Below, piece after piece: positions 15,729-25,205 of a DNA stretch of 64,000 bases. How positions within the stretch are numbered: the stretch's first letter is position 1; the number at the start of each line of letters is the position of its first letter. Source of the stretch: Streptomyces triculaminicus (lineage in GTDB: Bacteria > Actinomycetota > Actinomycetes > Streptomycetales > Streptomycetaceae); contig NZ_JAFMOF010000004.1 of assembly GCF_017349075.1 (NCBI RefSeq), positions 558,001-622,000 on the forward strand, in the 5' to 3' direction. The position numbers were made by a program, and so were the translations under genes. Below the pieces are notes generated by a model. It made no database searches. It saw only the letters and a list, made by a program, of their open reading frames with translations, and was not told the origin of the DNA.

Positions 15729-18700
15729 TCAGGCGACCGGGTCGGACACCAGCAGGCCGTCGAGGTGCTCGGTGAGCTGCCGGACGCTGGGGTGGTCGAA
15801 GGTGAGCGAGGCCGGCAGGGTCAGACCGAAGGTCTTCTCCAGCGCGGACTTCACCGTCTGCGCCATCAGCGAGTCCAGTCCCAGGGAGACGAACTCCGCG
15901 GTGGGCTCGAGCTCGTCGGCCCCGTCGAGGTGCAGGACGGCCGCGACCTCCGTGGCCACCACCGAGCCGATCACGGCCCTGCGCTCGGCCGTGGGGCGGG
16001 CCAGCAGTTCGCCCAGGTCCAGGCCGCCGGGGGTGGCCGCCGCGTCCCGGCGGGCGAGCCGGGAGTACAGGGCGTCCGTGACGGGCGTGTTGGCGACGTA
16101 GGTGTCCCAGTCGAACTCGCCCACCACCCGCTGGGTGACGGGCCGGCCCAGCAGGCCGGCCAGCGTGCGCAGCGCGCGGGCGGGCGAGAAGAAGCGGATG
16201 CCGCTGCGCTCGATCTCCTGGCTGAGGTGGTCCTCCAGCCGCGCGGACATCCCGACCCGCGCCCAGGCGCCCCAGTTGACCGACAGTCCGGGCAGTCCCT
16301 GCCGGCCCCGCCAGTCGGCCAGGGCGTCGAGGTAGGCGCTCGCCGCGGCGTAGTGCCCCTGGGTGGCGCCGCCCAGGACGGCGGCGATGGAGGAGTAGGA
16401 GACGAAGAACTCGAGCTCGGGGAAGTGCCGTCCGGCCTCGTGCAGCAGCCAGCCTCCGTAGACCTTGGCGGTCAGCTGCTCCTCCATGGCCGCCCAGTCC
16501 ATCTCGGCGATCAACGCCTTGCCGATCTCGCCCGCGGCGTGCACGATGCCGCCGACCGGGGCCGGGCAGTCCAGGAGTTCGGCGGTCATCCGCCGGACGT
16601 CCTCGGCGCGTCCCACGTCGACCCGGATGACCTTGATCTCGGCTCGCTCGCCGAGGGAGGCCAGCAGGCTCGCCGCCTCGTCGGTGGGCCTGGCCCGCCG
16701 ACTGAGCAGGGCGATGTGCCGGGCGCCGAGGTCCACCAGCTTCTGGGCGGTGACCAGGCCGAGCCCACCGAAGCCGCCGGTGACGACGTAGGTGCGGTCC
16801 GGCCTGATGGTCAGCCGGGGCGGGGTCTTGGCGCCGTTGTCGGTCCACGCGGGGTCGGCCGTCTCGGCCGCGACGCCGACCAGGGCGGTGGCCGAGGCCG
16901 GTCCCTCGTCGACGGCGCGCAGCGCCTCGTCGATCTCGTCGGGGCCGTACATCTCCTGGGCCGCGGGGATGTCCGTGACGGGCCGGGCGTCGTCGGAGGG
17001 CACGGTCACCGTGGAGCGCAGGACGCCGTCGCCGTGGACGAGCACGCGGTCGCCCGGGGCGTACGCGGCCGACTCGCCGGCCGCGACGACGGTGCCGTAG
17101 CCGGAGGTGCCCAGGACGGGCGCGGCGGCGCCGTCCCGTGCGGGCCCGCCCTCCCGTGCGATCCGGGCGTCGTCGGGCGTGAGGGTGACCGCGTCGACGC
17201 GGACCTGGATCTCGTCGCCTTCGGGCGCCCGGTCCACGGCGGGCACCGGCATGAGGTCCGCCAGGTCGCCGCTGTCGGGGACCCGGAACTCGAAGCCGCC
17301 GGTGTGGGGCACGGTGGTGTCCCCGGCCAGCAGCCGGCGGACGTGGCGGCGGCCGCCGCGGTAGGCCACCTGGTACTCGTCGCCGGTCTGCGCCCGCCAC
17401 TCGTCGAGCAGGGACGCGAAGGGGAACAGGTCGCCCTCGGCGGGCAGGTCGAGGAGGGTGGCGCGGTACTGCGGGTACTCGGTGAGCAGGACCCGGCCGA
17501 AGCCCCACAGCGTCGCGGCGCCGAGCTGTTCGCCGGTGCCGGGCAGGTCGCCGGGCAGGCCCTGCGCCCGCTCGGTGACGAGCCACAGCCGCGGGGGGCG
17601 CCGCAGTCCGGCGCCGTCGAGCACGGCCACCGCCTTGAGCAGGTGCCGGTAGTTGCGCTCGCACTCGGCGCGCAGCCGGTCGGCCGACATGGGTGTCCGC
17701 TCCGGGCTCCAGAACCAGCAGACGTCGGTGACCGAGGAGTCCTCGAGCGCCCCGGCGAGGGCGTCGGGGTCCACCACGAACGTCATCCGGATGTCGTTCC
17801 GGGCGGCCTGCCGTTCGAGCTGCGCCAGCCGTCCCGGGTCCGCCTGCAGCACCAGCACGTGCCGGGAGCCGGCGGGCGTACGGGCGGGGGCGGACTGCCG
17901 CACCCAGCGCAGGCGGTGCTGGAACTGCCGGTCGCGCCCCTCGCCGTCGGGGCGGGCCAGCTCGACGCCGAGCAGTTCGGCGACCGGCGCGTCGCCCTCC
18001 AGCAGCAGGACGTCGGCGATCCGCCGCCGGCCCTCGGCGGGGGTGACGACCTTGGCCAGGACCCGCAGCCGGGTGCCGCGCGGCTTCTTGAACAGGCGGA
18101 CGCTCGCGGCCGCCCGGAAGTCGAACACCGGGCCCTCGGCGTCGAGTGCGACGATCGCGTGCAGGGCGCTCTCCAGCAGCTCGCCCGGCAGGTGTTCGAC
18201 GGCGGTGGCGTCCCGGCCGGTGAGCTCGCCGACGACCAGGCCGCCGGGGTGGACCGCCACCCGGGTCAGCCGTCGCAGCCCCTCCCCCGTCTCGCGGCCG
18301 ACCGCGTCGAGGTCGGTGTAGACGTCCTCGGCCCCGGTGGTCTCGACGGCCTCGCCGGCGTCGTCCAGGGCGTCCCGCAGGGCGCTCCCGGCTCCGTCGG
18401 CGCCGGGCCCGTCGGCGAGCACGGCCGTGACGTGCCGGCGCTCGCGGCCCTCGTGGACGCTGACCACCTCGGCCTCGGCACGGCCGCCGGCCGCCGGCCG
18501 CAGCCGGGTGACCACACGGACGACGCCCTCGTCGGGCAGCGGCAGCGGCTCGTGCACCCGCAGGTCGTCGATGGCTCCGCGGGTGTGCCCGTGGACCGCG
18601 TCCTGCAGCGCCAGCAGCAGGTCGACGTGGGCGGATGCGGGCAGCACCGTCTCGCCCGCGGCGCGGTAGCGGCCGAGCGCGCCCAGGTCCTCGCGCGCGA

Positions 18701-21533
18701 ACTCGGCGGTGAACTCCCGCTGTCCCTCCGGGCGGCCCTCGGCCGCCGGGATCTCGGTGCCCAGCAGCACGTGGCGGGCGGGCCCGCCGGGGCCGGAGCC
18801 CCGTCGCTTCGTGGCCACCGGGAGCCAGTAGCGCTTGCGCTGGAAGGCGTAGGTGGGCAGGTCCAGCCGGGGCAGGGTGCGGCCGGCGTGGACGCCGGAC
18901 CAGGAGACCGTGAGGCCGGCGGTGTAGAACTCGGCGAGCGAGCGCCAGATCGTCCCGGCGCCCGGCTCGCGGCGGCGCAGGCTGGACAGCCACAGGTGCT
19001 CGTCGGCCTCCAGGCAGCGCCGGCCCAGCGCGGTCAGCGCGGTGGAGGGGCCGATCTCGACGAAGACGTGCCGGCCGCGCTTGGCCACCGCCCGGATGCC
19101 CTCCATGAACAGCACCGGCTCGCCGATGTGGCGCACCCAGTACTCGGGGGTGCCGATCTCCGCCAGGCGGGCCACCTTGCCGGTGACGTTGGAGACCAGG
19201 GTCAGGGTGGGCTGGTGGAAGGTGATGCCCGCGACGGCCTGCCGGAAGTCGTCGAAGACCTCGGCCATCAGCGGGGAGTGGAAGGCGTGGGAGACGTCGA
19301 GGAGGTCCACGCGGGTGCCGTCCTCGCGCAGCCGGGCGACGACCTCCTCCAGCGCCGCCGTGGCGCCCGAGATCACGCACTGGTCGGGGGCGTTGACGGC
19401 GGCGAGGGCCAGGTCCGGGTGGTCGGCGAGCAGGGGGGTCACCTGGTCGGCGGGGGCGCTCACGGCGGCCATGCCGCCGGCCGTGGTGACCGACTGCATC
19501 AGCCGGCCGCGCGCGGCGACCAGGGTGACCGCGTCGGGGAGCGTGAACAGGCCGGCCACGGTGGCGGCCACGACCTCGCCGATGCTGTGCCCGATCAGGA
19601 CGTTGGGGCGTACGCCCCACGACATCCACAGGCGGGCCAGCGCGTACTCCACGGTGAACAGCGCGGGCTGGGTGTAGCGGGTGCGGTGGATGAGGTCCGG
19701 GTCGGTGGCCGTGCCCAGGACGAGGTCGCGCACGGAGACGTCCAGGTGCGGTGCGAAGAGCTCTTCGCACGCGTCGACGGCGTCCCGGAAGACCTCGTGC
19801 CGTTCGTAGAGGTCCGCGCCCATGCCCAGGTACTGCGAGCCCTGGCCGCCGAACATGAAGGCGATCTTCCGGATGCCGGAGGGGCCCTGCAGGTCCTCCC
19901 GGGCCAGCGCCGTGTCCAGCAGCTTCACCAGGTCCGCGTGGTCGGCCACGGGGCCGGCGACACGGTGGGAGAAGTGGGCACGGGTCACGTTGGCCGAGTG
20001 GCACAGCCGGTCGAGGTCGATGTCCGGCCGCTCGTCGATCAGTCGCCGGTAGTTCTCGAGCTGGCCGCGCAGGGCGGCGGCGCTCTTGGCGGAGACGGTG
20101 AACATCCGCACGCCGCCGCTCGGACCGCCGGGCGCCGGGACCGGGGCGGGGGGCTGCTCGAGCACCACGGCGCCGATGGTTCCCGCGAAGCCGAAGCTGT
20201 TGACCACGGCTCGGCGGACGGGCGCCTTCCAGGGCTCGCACGCGGTGGGGATCCGCACCGGGTAGACGTCCCACGGGATGCGGCCGGAGGGGTTGGTGAG
20301 GTTGAGGTGGGGGTAGATCGTGGCGGAGCGTATCTGCAGCACGGCCTTGATCACGCCGACCAGGCCGGACGCCGGCTCCATGTGGCCCAGGTTGGTCTTC
20401 GCCGAACCCACCAGCAGCGGGTCGTCCTTGGTGTGCGAGCGGGCGAAGACGTTGTTGATGCCGCCCAGTTCGATGGGATCGCCGAGCGGGGTGCCCGTGC
20501 CGTGCGCCTCCACGTACTGGATGTCCCCGGGCTCGAGCCGGGCCGCGGCCAGGGCGTTGCGGATGACGATCTCCTGCGCGGCGCCGTTGGGCACGGTCAG
20601 CCCGACGCTGTCGCCGTCCTGGCCGACGGCGGTGCCCCGGATCGAGGCCAGGACGTTGTCGCCGTCCCGTACCGCGTCCGAGAGCCTCTTGAGCACCAGG
20701 ACTCCGCAGCCCTCCGCCCGGGCGTAGCCGTCGGCGGCCTCGTCGAAGGTCTTGCACTGCCCGTCGGGGGCGAGCATGTTCGCGTGGCTGAACATCACCG
20801 GGATGCGCGGGCTGTGCAGCACGTTGATGCCGCCGCACAGGGCGATGTCGGTCTCCCCGCCGCGCAGCCCCTGCACGGCCGCGTGCAGGGCCACCAGCGA
20901 GGACGAGCAGGCGGTGTCGACGCTCATGCTGGGGCCGCGCCAGCCCAGGAAGTACGACAGCCGCCCCGACAGCGGGAACATCGTGATGCCGGACGCCAGG
21001 TGACCGTCCAGCTCCTCGTACGGCAGGGAGTCGATCTCGAGGGCGTAGTCGATGGAGCTGGCCCCGATGTACACGCCTCCGTTGCCGCGGCGCAGCGGGG
21101 TGGGGTCGATGCCCGCGTGCTCGAGCGCCTGCCAGGCCGTCTCCATCAGCAGCCGCTGCTGGGGGTCCAGGTACTGCGCTTCCTTGGGCGAGATGTTGAA
21201 GAAGCCCGCGTCGAAGAGGTCGACGCCGTCCAGGAATCCGCCTCCGGTGGTGCGGATCTTCCCCTTCTCGGTGGGGTCGTGGATGTCCTTGGGGGTGAAG
21301 GCCTCGGCATCCCAGCGGTCCTGCGGGAGGGGGCCGATCCCGGAGCGGCCCTCGCGCAGGAAGGCGTCGAACTCGTCGAGGGATTCGCTGCCTCCGGGGA
21401 AGCGCAGGCCGACGCCGACGATGGCGATGGGCTCGTACCTGTCCGGGAGCGCCTGGCCGGCGCTGCCCTGGTCCCGGTCCGCCACGGGGACGGTGTGCGG
21501 CTGCTGGTCGTTTTCTGAGGACTGGCGCGGCAT
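15729..21533 (-). CDS. Type I polyketide synthase, one module KS-AT-(DH)-(ER remnant)-KR-ACP
   Basis: A 1934-residue single-module synthase. KS spans about 33-455 with Cys209, His344 and His384; AT about 555-880 with GHS at 648-650 and the HAFH motif at 749-752, which predicts malonyl-CoA. The DH-like region (about 915-1250) lacks the catalytic histidine: the HxxxGxxxxP motif has Tyr956 instead. A short GroES-like stretch around VDAVTLTPDDARIA resembles the start of an enoyl reductase without its nucleotide domain. KR begins near 1581 with TGGFGGLG and has Tyr1728. The ACP serine is 1888 and there is no thioesterase domain. One round would give a beta-hydroxy thioester. The ATG follows AAGGAG. 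Release probably needs another enzyme. Confidence 0.95.
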   Translation of the reverse strand: MPRQSSENDQQPHTVPVADRDQGSAGQALPDRYEPIAIVGVGLRFPGGSESLDEFDAFLREGRSGIGPLPQDRWDAEAFTPKDIHDPTEKGKIRTTGGGFLDGVDLFDAGFFNISPKEAQYLDPQQRLLMETAWQALEHAGIDPTPLRRGNGGVYIGASSIDYALEIDSLPYEELDGHLASGITMFPLSGRLSYFLGWRGPSMSVDTACSSSLVALHAAVQGLRGGETDIALCGGINVLHSPRIPVMFSHANMLAPDGQCKTFDEAADGYARAEGCGVLVLKRLSDAVRDGDNVLASIRGTAVGQDGDSVGLTVPNGAAQEIVIRNALAAARLEPGDIQYVEAHGTGTPLGDPIELGGINNVFARSHTKDDPLLVGSAKTNLGHMEPASGLVGVIKAVLQIRSATIYPHLNLTNPSGRIPWDVYPVRIPTACEPWKAPVRRAVVNSFGFAGTIGAVVLEQPPAPVPAPGGPSGGVRMFTVSAKSAAALRGQLENYRRLIDERPDIDLDRLCHSANVTRAHFSHRVAGPVADHADLVKLLDTALAREDLQGPSGIRKIAFMFGGQGSQYLGMGADLYERHEVFRDAVDACEELFAPHLDVSVRDLVLGTATDPDLIHRTRYTQPALFTVEYALARLWMSWGVRPNVLIGHSIGEVVAATVAGLFTLPDAVTLVAARGRLMQSVTTAGGMAAVSAPADQVTPLLADHPDLALAAVNAPDQCVISGATAALEEVVARLREDGTRVDLLDVSHAFHSPLMAEVFDDFRQAVAGITFHQPTLTLVSNVTGKVARLAEIGTPEYWVRHIGEPVLFMEGIRAVAKRGRHVFVEIGPSTALTALGRRCLEADEHLWLSSLRRREPGAGTIWRSLAEFYTAGLTVSWSGVHAGRTLPRLDLPTYAFQRKRYWLPVATKRRGSGPGGPARHVLLGTEIPAAEGRPEGQREFTAEFAREDLGALGRYRAAGETVLPASAHVDLLLALQDAVHGHTRGAIDDLRVHEPLPLPDEGVVRVVTRLRPAAGGRAEAEVVSVHEGRERRHVTAVLADGPGADGAGSALRDALDDAGEAVETTGAEDVYTDLDAVGRETGEGLRRLTRVAVHPGGLVVGELTGRDATAVEHLPGELLESALHAIVALDAEGPVFDFRAAASVRLFKKPRGTRLRVLAKVVTPAEGRRRIADVLLLEGDAPVAELLGVELARPDGEGRDRQFQHRLRWVRQSAPARTPAGSRHVLVLQADPGRLAQLERQAARNDIRMTFVVDPDALAGALEDSSVTDVCWFWSPERTPMSADRLRAECERNYRHLLKAVAVLDGAGLRRPPRLWLVTERAQGLPGDLPGTGEQLGAATLWGFGRVLLTEYPQYRATLLDLPAEGDLFPFASLLDEWRAQTGDEYQVAYRGGRRHVRRLLAGDTTVPHTGGFEFRVPDSGDLADLMPVPAVDRAPEGDEIQVRVDAVTLTPDDARIAREGGPARDGAAAPVLGTSGYGTVVAAGESAAYAPGDRVLVHGDGVLRSTVTVPSDDARPVTDIPAAQEMYGPDEIDEALRAVDEGPASATALVGVAAETADPAWTDNGAKTPPRLTIRPDRTYVVTGGFGGLGLVTAQKLVDLGARHIALLSRRARPTDEAASLLASLGERAEIKVIRVDVGRAEDVRRMTAELLDCPAPVGGIVHAAGEIGKALIAEMDWAAMEEQLTAKVYGGWLLHEAGRHFPELEFFVSYSSIAAVLGGATQGHYAAASAYLDALADWRGRQGLPGLSVNWGAWARVGMSARLEDHLSQEIERSGIRFFSPARALRTLAGLLGRPVTQRVVGEFDWDTYVANTPVTDALYSRLARRDAAATPGGLDLGELLARPTAERRAVIGSVVATEVAAVLHLDGADELEPTAEFVSLGLDSLMAQTVKSALEKTFGLTLPASLTFDHPSVRQLTEHLDGLLVSDPVA

Positions 21534-21608
21534 GTCCGCTTCTCCTTGGTGTCCCTTGGTGGTGGGGGCGGCTGCGTCGGCCCGGCGGGGGCGGACCGGG
21601 AAGGGTGA

Positions 21609-21917
21609 CTACCGGGCCTGCTGCCCGGCGGTGAGCCGGCCGGTCAGGTGGTCGACCAACTGCTCGATGGTGGGGCTGTTGAACAGCACGGTGGTGTCGA
21701 TGTCGAGAACAAGCCGTTCCTCGAGGCCGCGTCTGATGTTCATCAGACGCAGCGAGGTGAGCCCGAGTTCGAAGAAGTTGCTGTCGAGCGGCAGATCCTC
21801 GTCACCCATGAGCAGGGCGCGCTTGACCTCCTCGACGACGAGCGCCTCGACGGCCTCGGCGACTTCGGTGGCGGGCAGGTCTGCGAGCGGGGAAAGGGTG
21901 CCGGTGGACTGTGTCAT
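21609..21917 (-). CDS. Discrete acyl carrier protein, first gene of the PKS operon
   Basis: A 102-residue carrier protein with the phosphopantetheine site ELGLTSLRLMNIRRGLE; the usual Asp before the modified Ser is Thr (LTS rather than LDS). The rest follows the four-helix carrier pattern, ending with NSPTIEQLVDHL. This variant is more common in NRPS-type and free-standing loading carriers. It precedes the PKS by 75 bp on the same strand and follows the leftward SARP-type promoter. It is the obvious acceptor for the AMP ligase. The ATG at 21917 follows GAGGGA. Confidence 0.9.
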   Translation of the reverse strand: MTQSTGTLSPLADLPATEVAEAVEALVVEEVKRALLMGDEDLPLDSNFFELGLTSLRLMNIRRGLEERLVLDIDTTVLFNSPTIEQLVDHLTGRLTAGQQAR

Positions 21918-22046
21918 CGAAGATCCCTCGTGGCTGTGGTGGAAGGGCGTGGACGGTGGGGCGACGACCGTGCTGCGTACGGCGATTGCCTCGGAAAACG
22001 AAAAGCCTGCGACCACCGGACACGGTCCTTCGCCGAGAGCGGTCAC

Positions 22047-22089
22047 ACGCTGCCGGTAGCGGCTGACCGCACGCTGACAAGCCACTGAT
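22047..22089 (-). promoter_or_regulatory. SARP-type promoter, leftward (ACP-PKS operon)
   Basis: On the minus strand ATCAG (22089-22085), GTCAG (22078-22074) and GTCAG (22067-22063) are spaced 11 bp apart, with CAGCGT (22052-22047) 10 bp after the last. It is the mirror image of the rightward site at 22111-22153. Confidence 0.82.
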
Positions 22090-22110
22090 CGGCGCCGGAA
22101 GCCGCCCGAA

Positions 22111-22153
22111 ATCAGTCCGGTGTCAGTGACGGGTCAGGCGGACTTGTCACGAT
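22111..22153 (+). promoter_or_regulatory. SARP-type promoter, rightward (reductase to KAS II operon)
   Basis: ATCAG (22111), GTCAG (22122) and GTCAG (22133) repeat every 11 bp; CACGAT (22148-22153) follows after 10 bp. The expected RNA start is near 22160, giving a leader of about 145 nt before the ATG at 22307. The rest of the 389-bp gap 21918-22306 shows no gene. Confidence 0.82.
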
Positions 22154-22306
22154 CGCATCGCTTCGGACGGAAACCGCTGACCCGGTGAACAGGCGAAGAC
22201 CGCAAAGCCATGCGACGGATTCCGAAGATTTTTTCGTTCCATGCACACGCACACACGCATCGGACGGGCGACGGGACCGACTGGACCGAATCGGAAAGGC
22301 CTGAGA

Positions 22307-23977
22307 ATGTTTCTCGATGAATTGGCGGGGACGGCCGCGGCCACGAACGCCGCCCCTGCCGCCAAGGGCGCCGAAGGCGAACGCGACACCACATTCCGCA
22401 GTTATCCGCTCTACATCGGCGGCAAGGACGTCGAGGGCGACGACTGGGTGTACACCGTCAGCGGCCGGTCGCTGCTGGAGGACGTGTTCACCAGCGTCAG
22501 CCTCAAGCGGGCCCTGGAGAAGGACCCCGACTCCGAGGCCGCCGGCCACCCGTACGTGGTGGGCCGCTGCGCCATCGCCGGCGACGCCGCCATCGACCAG
22601 GCGTCCGAGGCCGCGGCCGCCGCGGCGCCGGTCTGGGCGGCCGTTCCCCTGGACCGCCGGATGACCCTGGGCACCCGCTTCCGCGAGGAACTCCTGCGCC
22701 GCGAGGACGAGTTCCTGGAGATGCTGGTGGCCGAGGCCCACCCGGTCAAGCTCGCCCGCTGGGAGCTCAGCTGCCTGCTGCAGATCTACAGCGAGGAGAG
22801 CCTCGGCTGGTACCGGCAGCAGATGCACACCGAGTTCCAGCACGGCGGCCGGCGGCTGATCGTACGCCGCCAGCCCGACGGCGTCGTCGGCTTCAACCCC
22901 CCGCAGAACGCGCCGCTGCCGAGCGCCGCCCTGGCCGTGCTGGCCCTGATGGCCGGCAACGCCGTCGTCGTCCGCGCCCCGCGCAGCATCGCGCTGAGCA
23001 CCATGTGGCTGCTGCGCGACGTGGTGGCCCCGCTGCTCGAGGAGCTCGGCGCCCCCGCCGGCACCCTCAACGCGGTGTGCGGCAACCCCAAGCAGACCCT
23101 GGACCGCTGGATCACCAGCCCCCTGATCGACGACATCTTCTACATCGGCGGCAGCGAGCAGGGACTGCGCTTCGAGCAGGCCTGCGTCGCCAACGGCAAG
23201 AAGCCCATCCTGGAGCTCGCGGGCAACGACGGCATCGTCGTGTGGTCCGACGCCGACGTGAAGAAGACGGCCGAGGCCATCACCGAGGCCTTCTACGGCT
23301 CGGGCCAGATCTGCATGGTCCCCAACTACGTCCTGGCCCACCCGGACGTGGCCGAGGCGCTCATCGCCGAGGTCAAGGAGCAGGTCAAGACCGTACGCCC
23401 GGGCTACCCGGAGGACGAGGACGTGCTGCTGTCGCCGGTGCGGCGCAGCGAGCGGTTCTTCGCCCTGCTCGAGCAGGCCGTGGGCAACGGCGGGCAGATC
23501 ATCACCGGCGGCCGGCGCACCGAGCTCGACGGCACCCCGTCGGAGACGGGCGTCTTCCTCGAGCCCACCGTGGTGCGGGTCGACGGGATGGAAGGCGCGC
23601 GCACGTACGACATGGTCCGCCAGGAGACCTTCTTCCCGCTGATCCCGATCATCGTGGCCGAGCCGGGCTCCGACGAGGAGCTGCTGGAGCGGTTCCTGCA
23701 CTTCGTCAACAGCAACGAGTACGGGCTGCGCAACTCGCTGTGGACCACCTCCGACGAGGTCATCGACACCTTCGTGGCGCGGGTGGTCAACGGCGGTCTG
23801 CTGAAGGTCAACGACTCGCACATCGGCTTCCTGCCGTACCTGCCGAGCCACGGCGGCACCGGTATGACCGGCGGCGCCTTCGGCGAGGCGAACTACCCCA
23901 TCCTCAAGACCTCGCATGTGCAGGGCGTCAGCATCGCCCGGGACGTCAGTCCGCGCGAGGCCGTGTTCGGTTCCTGA
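22307..23977 (+). CDS. Aldehyde-dehydrogenase-fold enzyme, likely acyl-thioester reductase
   Basis: A 556-residue ALDH-superfamily protein. The Rossmann region includes VVGFNPPQNAPLPSAA near 193-208, the general-base-like Glu303 in ILELAGNDG, and catalytic Cys336 in GSGQICMVPN. Members either oxidise aldehydes or reduce acyl thioesters to aldehydes. As first gene of an operon that continues with an aminotransferase and fatty-acid genes, reduction of a fatty acyl-ACP or acyl-CoA to the aldehyde is the best fit. The ATG at 22307 is preferred because GGAAAGG lies 7 bp upstream; an in-frame ATG exists at 22241. An N-terminal stretch of about 30 residues before the fold looks disordered. Confidence 0.85.
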   Translation: MFLDELAGTAAATNAAPAAKGAEGERDTTFRSYPLYIGGKDVEGDDWVYTVSGRSLLEDVFTSVSLKRALEKDPDSEAAGHPYVVGRCAIAGDAAIDQASEAAAAAAPVWAAVPLDRRMTLGTRFREELLRREDEFLEMLVAEAHPVKLARWELSCLLQIYSEESLGWYRQQMHTEFQHGGRRLIVRRQPDGVVGFNPPQNAPLPSAALAVLALMAGNAVVVRAPRSIALSTMWLLRDVVAPLLEELGAPAGTLNAVCGNPKQTLDRWITSPLIDDIFYIGGSEQGLRFEQACVANGKKPILELAGNDGIVVWSDADVKKTAEAITEAFYGSGQICMVPNYVLAHPDVAEALIAEVKEQVKTVRPGYPEDEDVLLSPVRRSERFFALLEQAVGNGGQIITGGRRTELDGTPSETGVFLEPTVVRVDGMEGARTYDMVRQETFFPLIPIIVAEPGSDEELLERFLHFVNSNEYGLRNSLWTTSDEVIDTFVARVVNGGLLKVNDSHIGFLPYLPSHGGTGMTGGAFGEANYPILKTSHVQGVSIARDVSPREAVFGS

Positions 23978-24010
23978 ACCCGTCAGCCCTGCGAAGACCG
24001 GAGATCACTC

Positions 24011-25150
24011 GTGCGTTCCCTCGATGAAGCTCGCGCCGTCTGCGAGCGCCACCACCCCGGCCTGATCAAGGCCCTGCTGGAGATCCCCTACGCGGAGCGG
24101 GAGCGGCCCGGCGGCCCCGGGATCGACCTGTTCCGCGAGCACGGCGGCGTGGGCCTGCTGGTCCCCACCGAGTACGGCGGCCTCGGCGCCGACCCGCTGG
24201 AGGCCGTGCTGGTGCAGCGCGCGATCGGCGCGGTGTCCCCCTCGCTGGCCGCCGCCGTGACCATGCACCACTTCACCGCGGCCATGCTCTACGCGCTCGC
24301 CGCCGACAAGGGCCGGCTCAACGCCGCCCAGCTGGACCTGCTCCAGCGCGTGGTGCCCGAGCAGCTGCTCATGGCGTCCGGCTGGGCCGAGGGCCGCACC
24401 CAGCAGAACATCCTCGCGCCGTCGGTGACCGCGCGTCCGGTGGAGGGCGGCTACGTCCTCTCGGGCTCCAAGAAGCCGTGCAGCCTGGCGGCGTCCATGG
24501 ACCTGCTCACCGCGAGCATCTCGGTCCCCGGCGCCGACGGCGAGCCCGAGCTGGCGCTGGCCCTGGTGCCCTCCACCTCGGCCGGGCTGTCCGTGCACCC
24601 CTTCTGGGGCAACGAGCTGCTGGCCGCGGCGGAGAGCGAGGAGGTGCGCCTGGAGGAGGTCTTCGTCCCCGAGGACCTGATCGTGCGCACGTCCGCCGAC
24701 GACCCGGACCGGCTGGACGACCTGCAGACCGCCGGGTTCATCTGGTTCGAGATGCTGATCTCGTCCGGCTACGCCGGCGCCGCCGCCGGCCTCGTCGAGC
24801 GGGTGCTCGAGCGCGAGCGGGGCGCGGTGTCCGAGCGGGCCTCGCTCGCCATCACCTGCGAATCGTCCTTCGCGCTGCTCGAGGGCGCGGCCCGGGCCGT
24901 GCGCGACGGGCTGTCCGGCGAGGCCGCCGTCTCCGGTGTCCTGGTCGCGCGGTACGCCCTGCAGGACGCCCTCAGCCGGACCACCGACCAGGCCCTGGAG
25001 CTGCTGGGCGGCATGGACTTCATCCGCTCCTCCGACCACGCCCGGCAGGCCGCCTCGGTCCGCCCGCTCGCCTTCCACCCCCCGGGCCGGGGGGCTGCGG
25101 CGGAGCCGCTGCTGCGGTACTTCGGCGGCGAACCGCTCGAGCTGGCCTGA
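24011..25150 (+). CDS. Acyl-CoA-dehydrogenase-fold flavoprotein, second N-hydroxylase candidate
   Basis: A 379-residue flavoprotein with LLVPTEYGGLGADPLEAV near residue 51, a middle beta domain beginning VEGGYVLSGSKKPCSLAAS and a C-terminal helical domain with QALELLGGMDFIRSSDHARQ. These mark the acyl-CoA dehydrogenase superfamily, whose monooxygenase members include the amine N-hydroxylase VlmH. It lies between the reductase and the aminotransferase and in the same operon as a flavin reductase, so it is a strong candidate for hydroxylating the alkylamine. It could instead desaturate the alkyl chain. The GTG at 24011 follows a weak CCGGAG site. Confidence 0.82.
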   Translation: MRSLDEARAVCERHHPGLIKALLEIPYAERERPGGPGIDLFREHGGVGLLVPTEYGGLGADPLEAVLVQRAIGAVSPSLAAAVTMHHFTAAMLYALAADKGRLNAAQLDLLQRVVPEQLLMASGWAEGRTQQNILAPSVTARPVEGGYVLSGSKKPCSLAASMDLLTASISVPGADGEPELALALVPSTSAGLSVHPFWGNELLAAAESEEVRLEEVFVPEDLIVRTSADDPDRLDDLQTAGFIWFEMLISSGYAGAAAGLVERVLERERGAVSERASLAITCESSFALLEGAARAVRDGLSGEAAVSGVLVARYALQDALSRTTDQALELLGGMDFIRSSDHARQAASVRPLAFHPPGRGAAAEPLLRYFGGEPLELA

Positions 25151-25205
25151 ACCGGCGTCATCCCTCACCCGCGCGAACTGCGCGTTCCCCTGGAGTGATT
25201 CACCC

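Noticed and set aside
14038..20838. A 2266-residue frame joining the ligase to a PKS shadow frame
   Set aside because: Only the last ~520 residues (ligase) match a protein family; the upstream part is a wrong-frame reading of the PKS.
15429..21518. A 2029-residue open frame antisense to the PKS
   Set aside because: It mirrors the GC-rich third-position pattern of the PKS gene; the product is low-complexity Gly/Ala/Arg without domains.
22241..22306. Upstream ATG (22241) as start of the ALDH-fold gene
   Set aside because: No ribosome site precedes it and the 22 extra residues are basic and unlike the family; 22307 has GGAAAGG.
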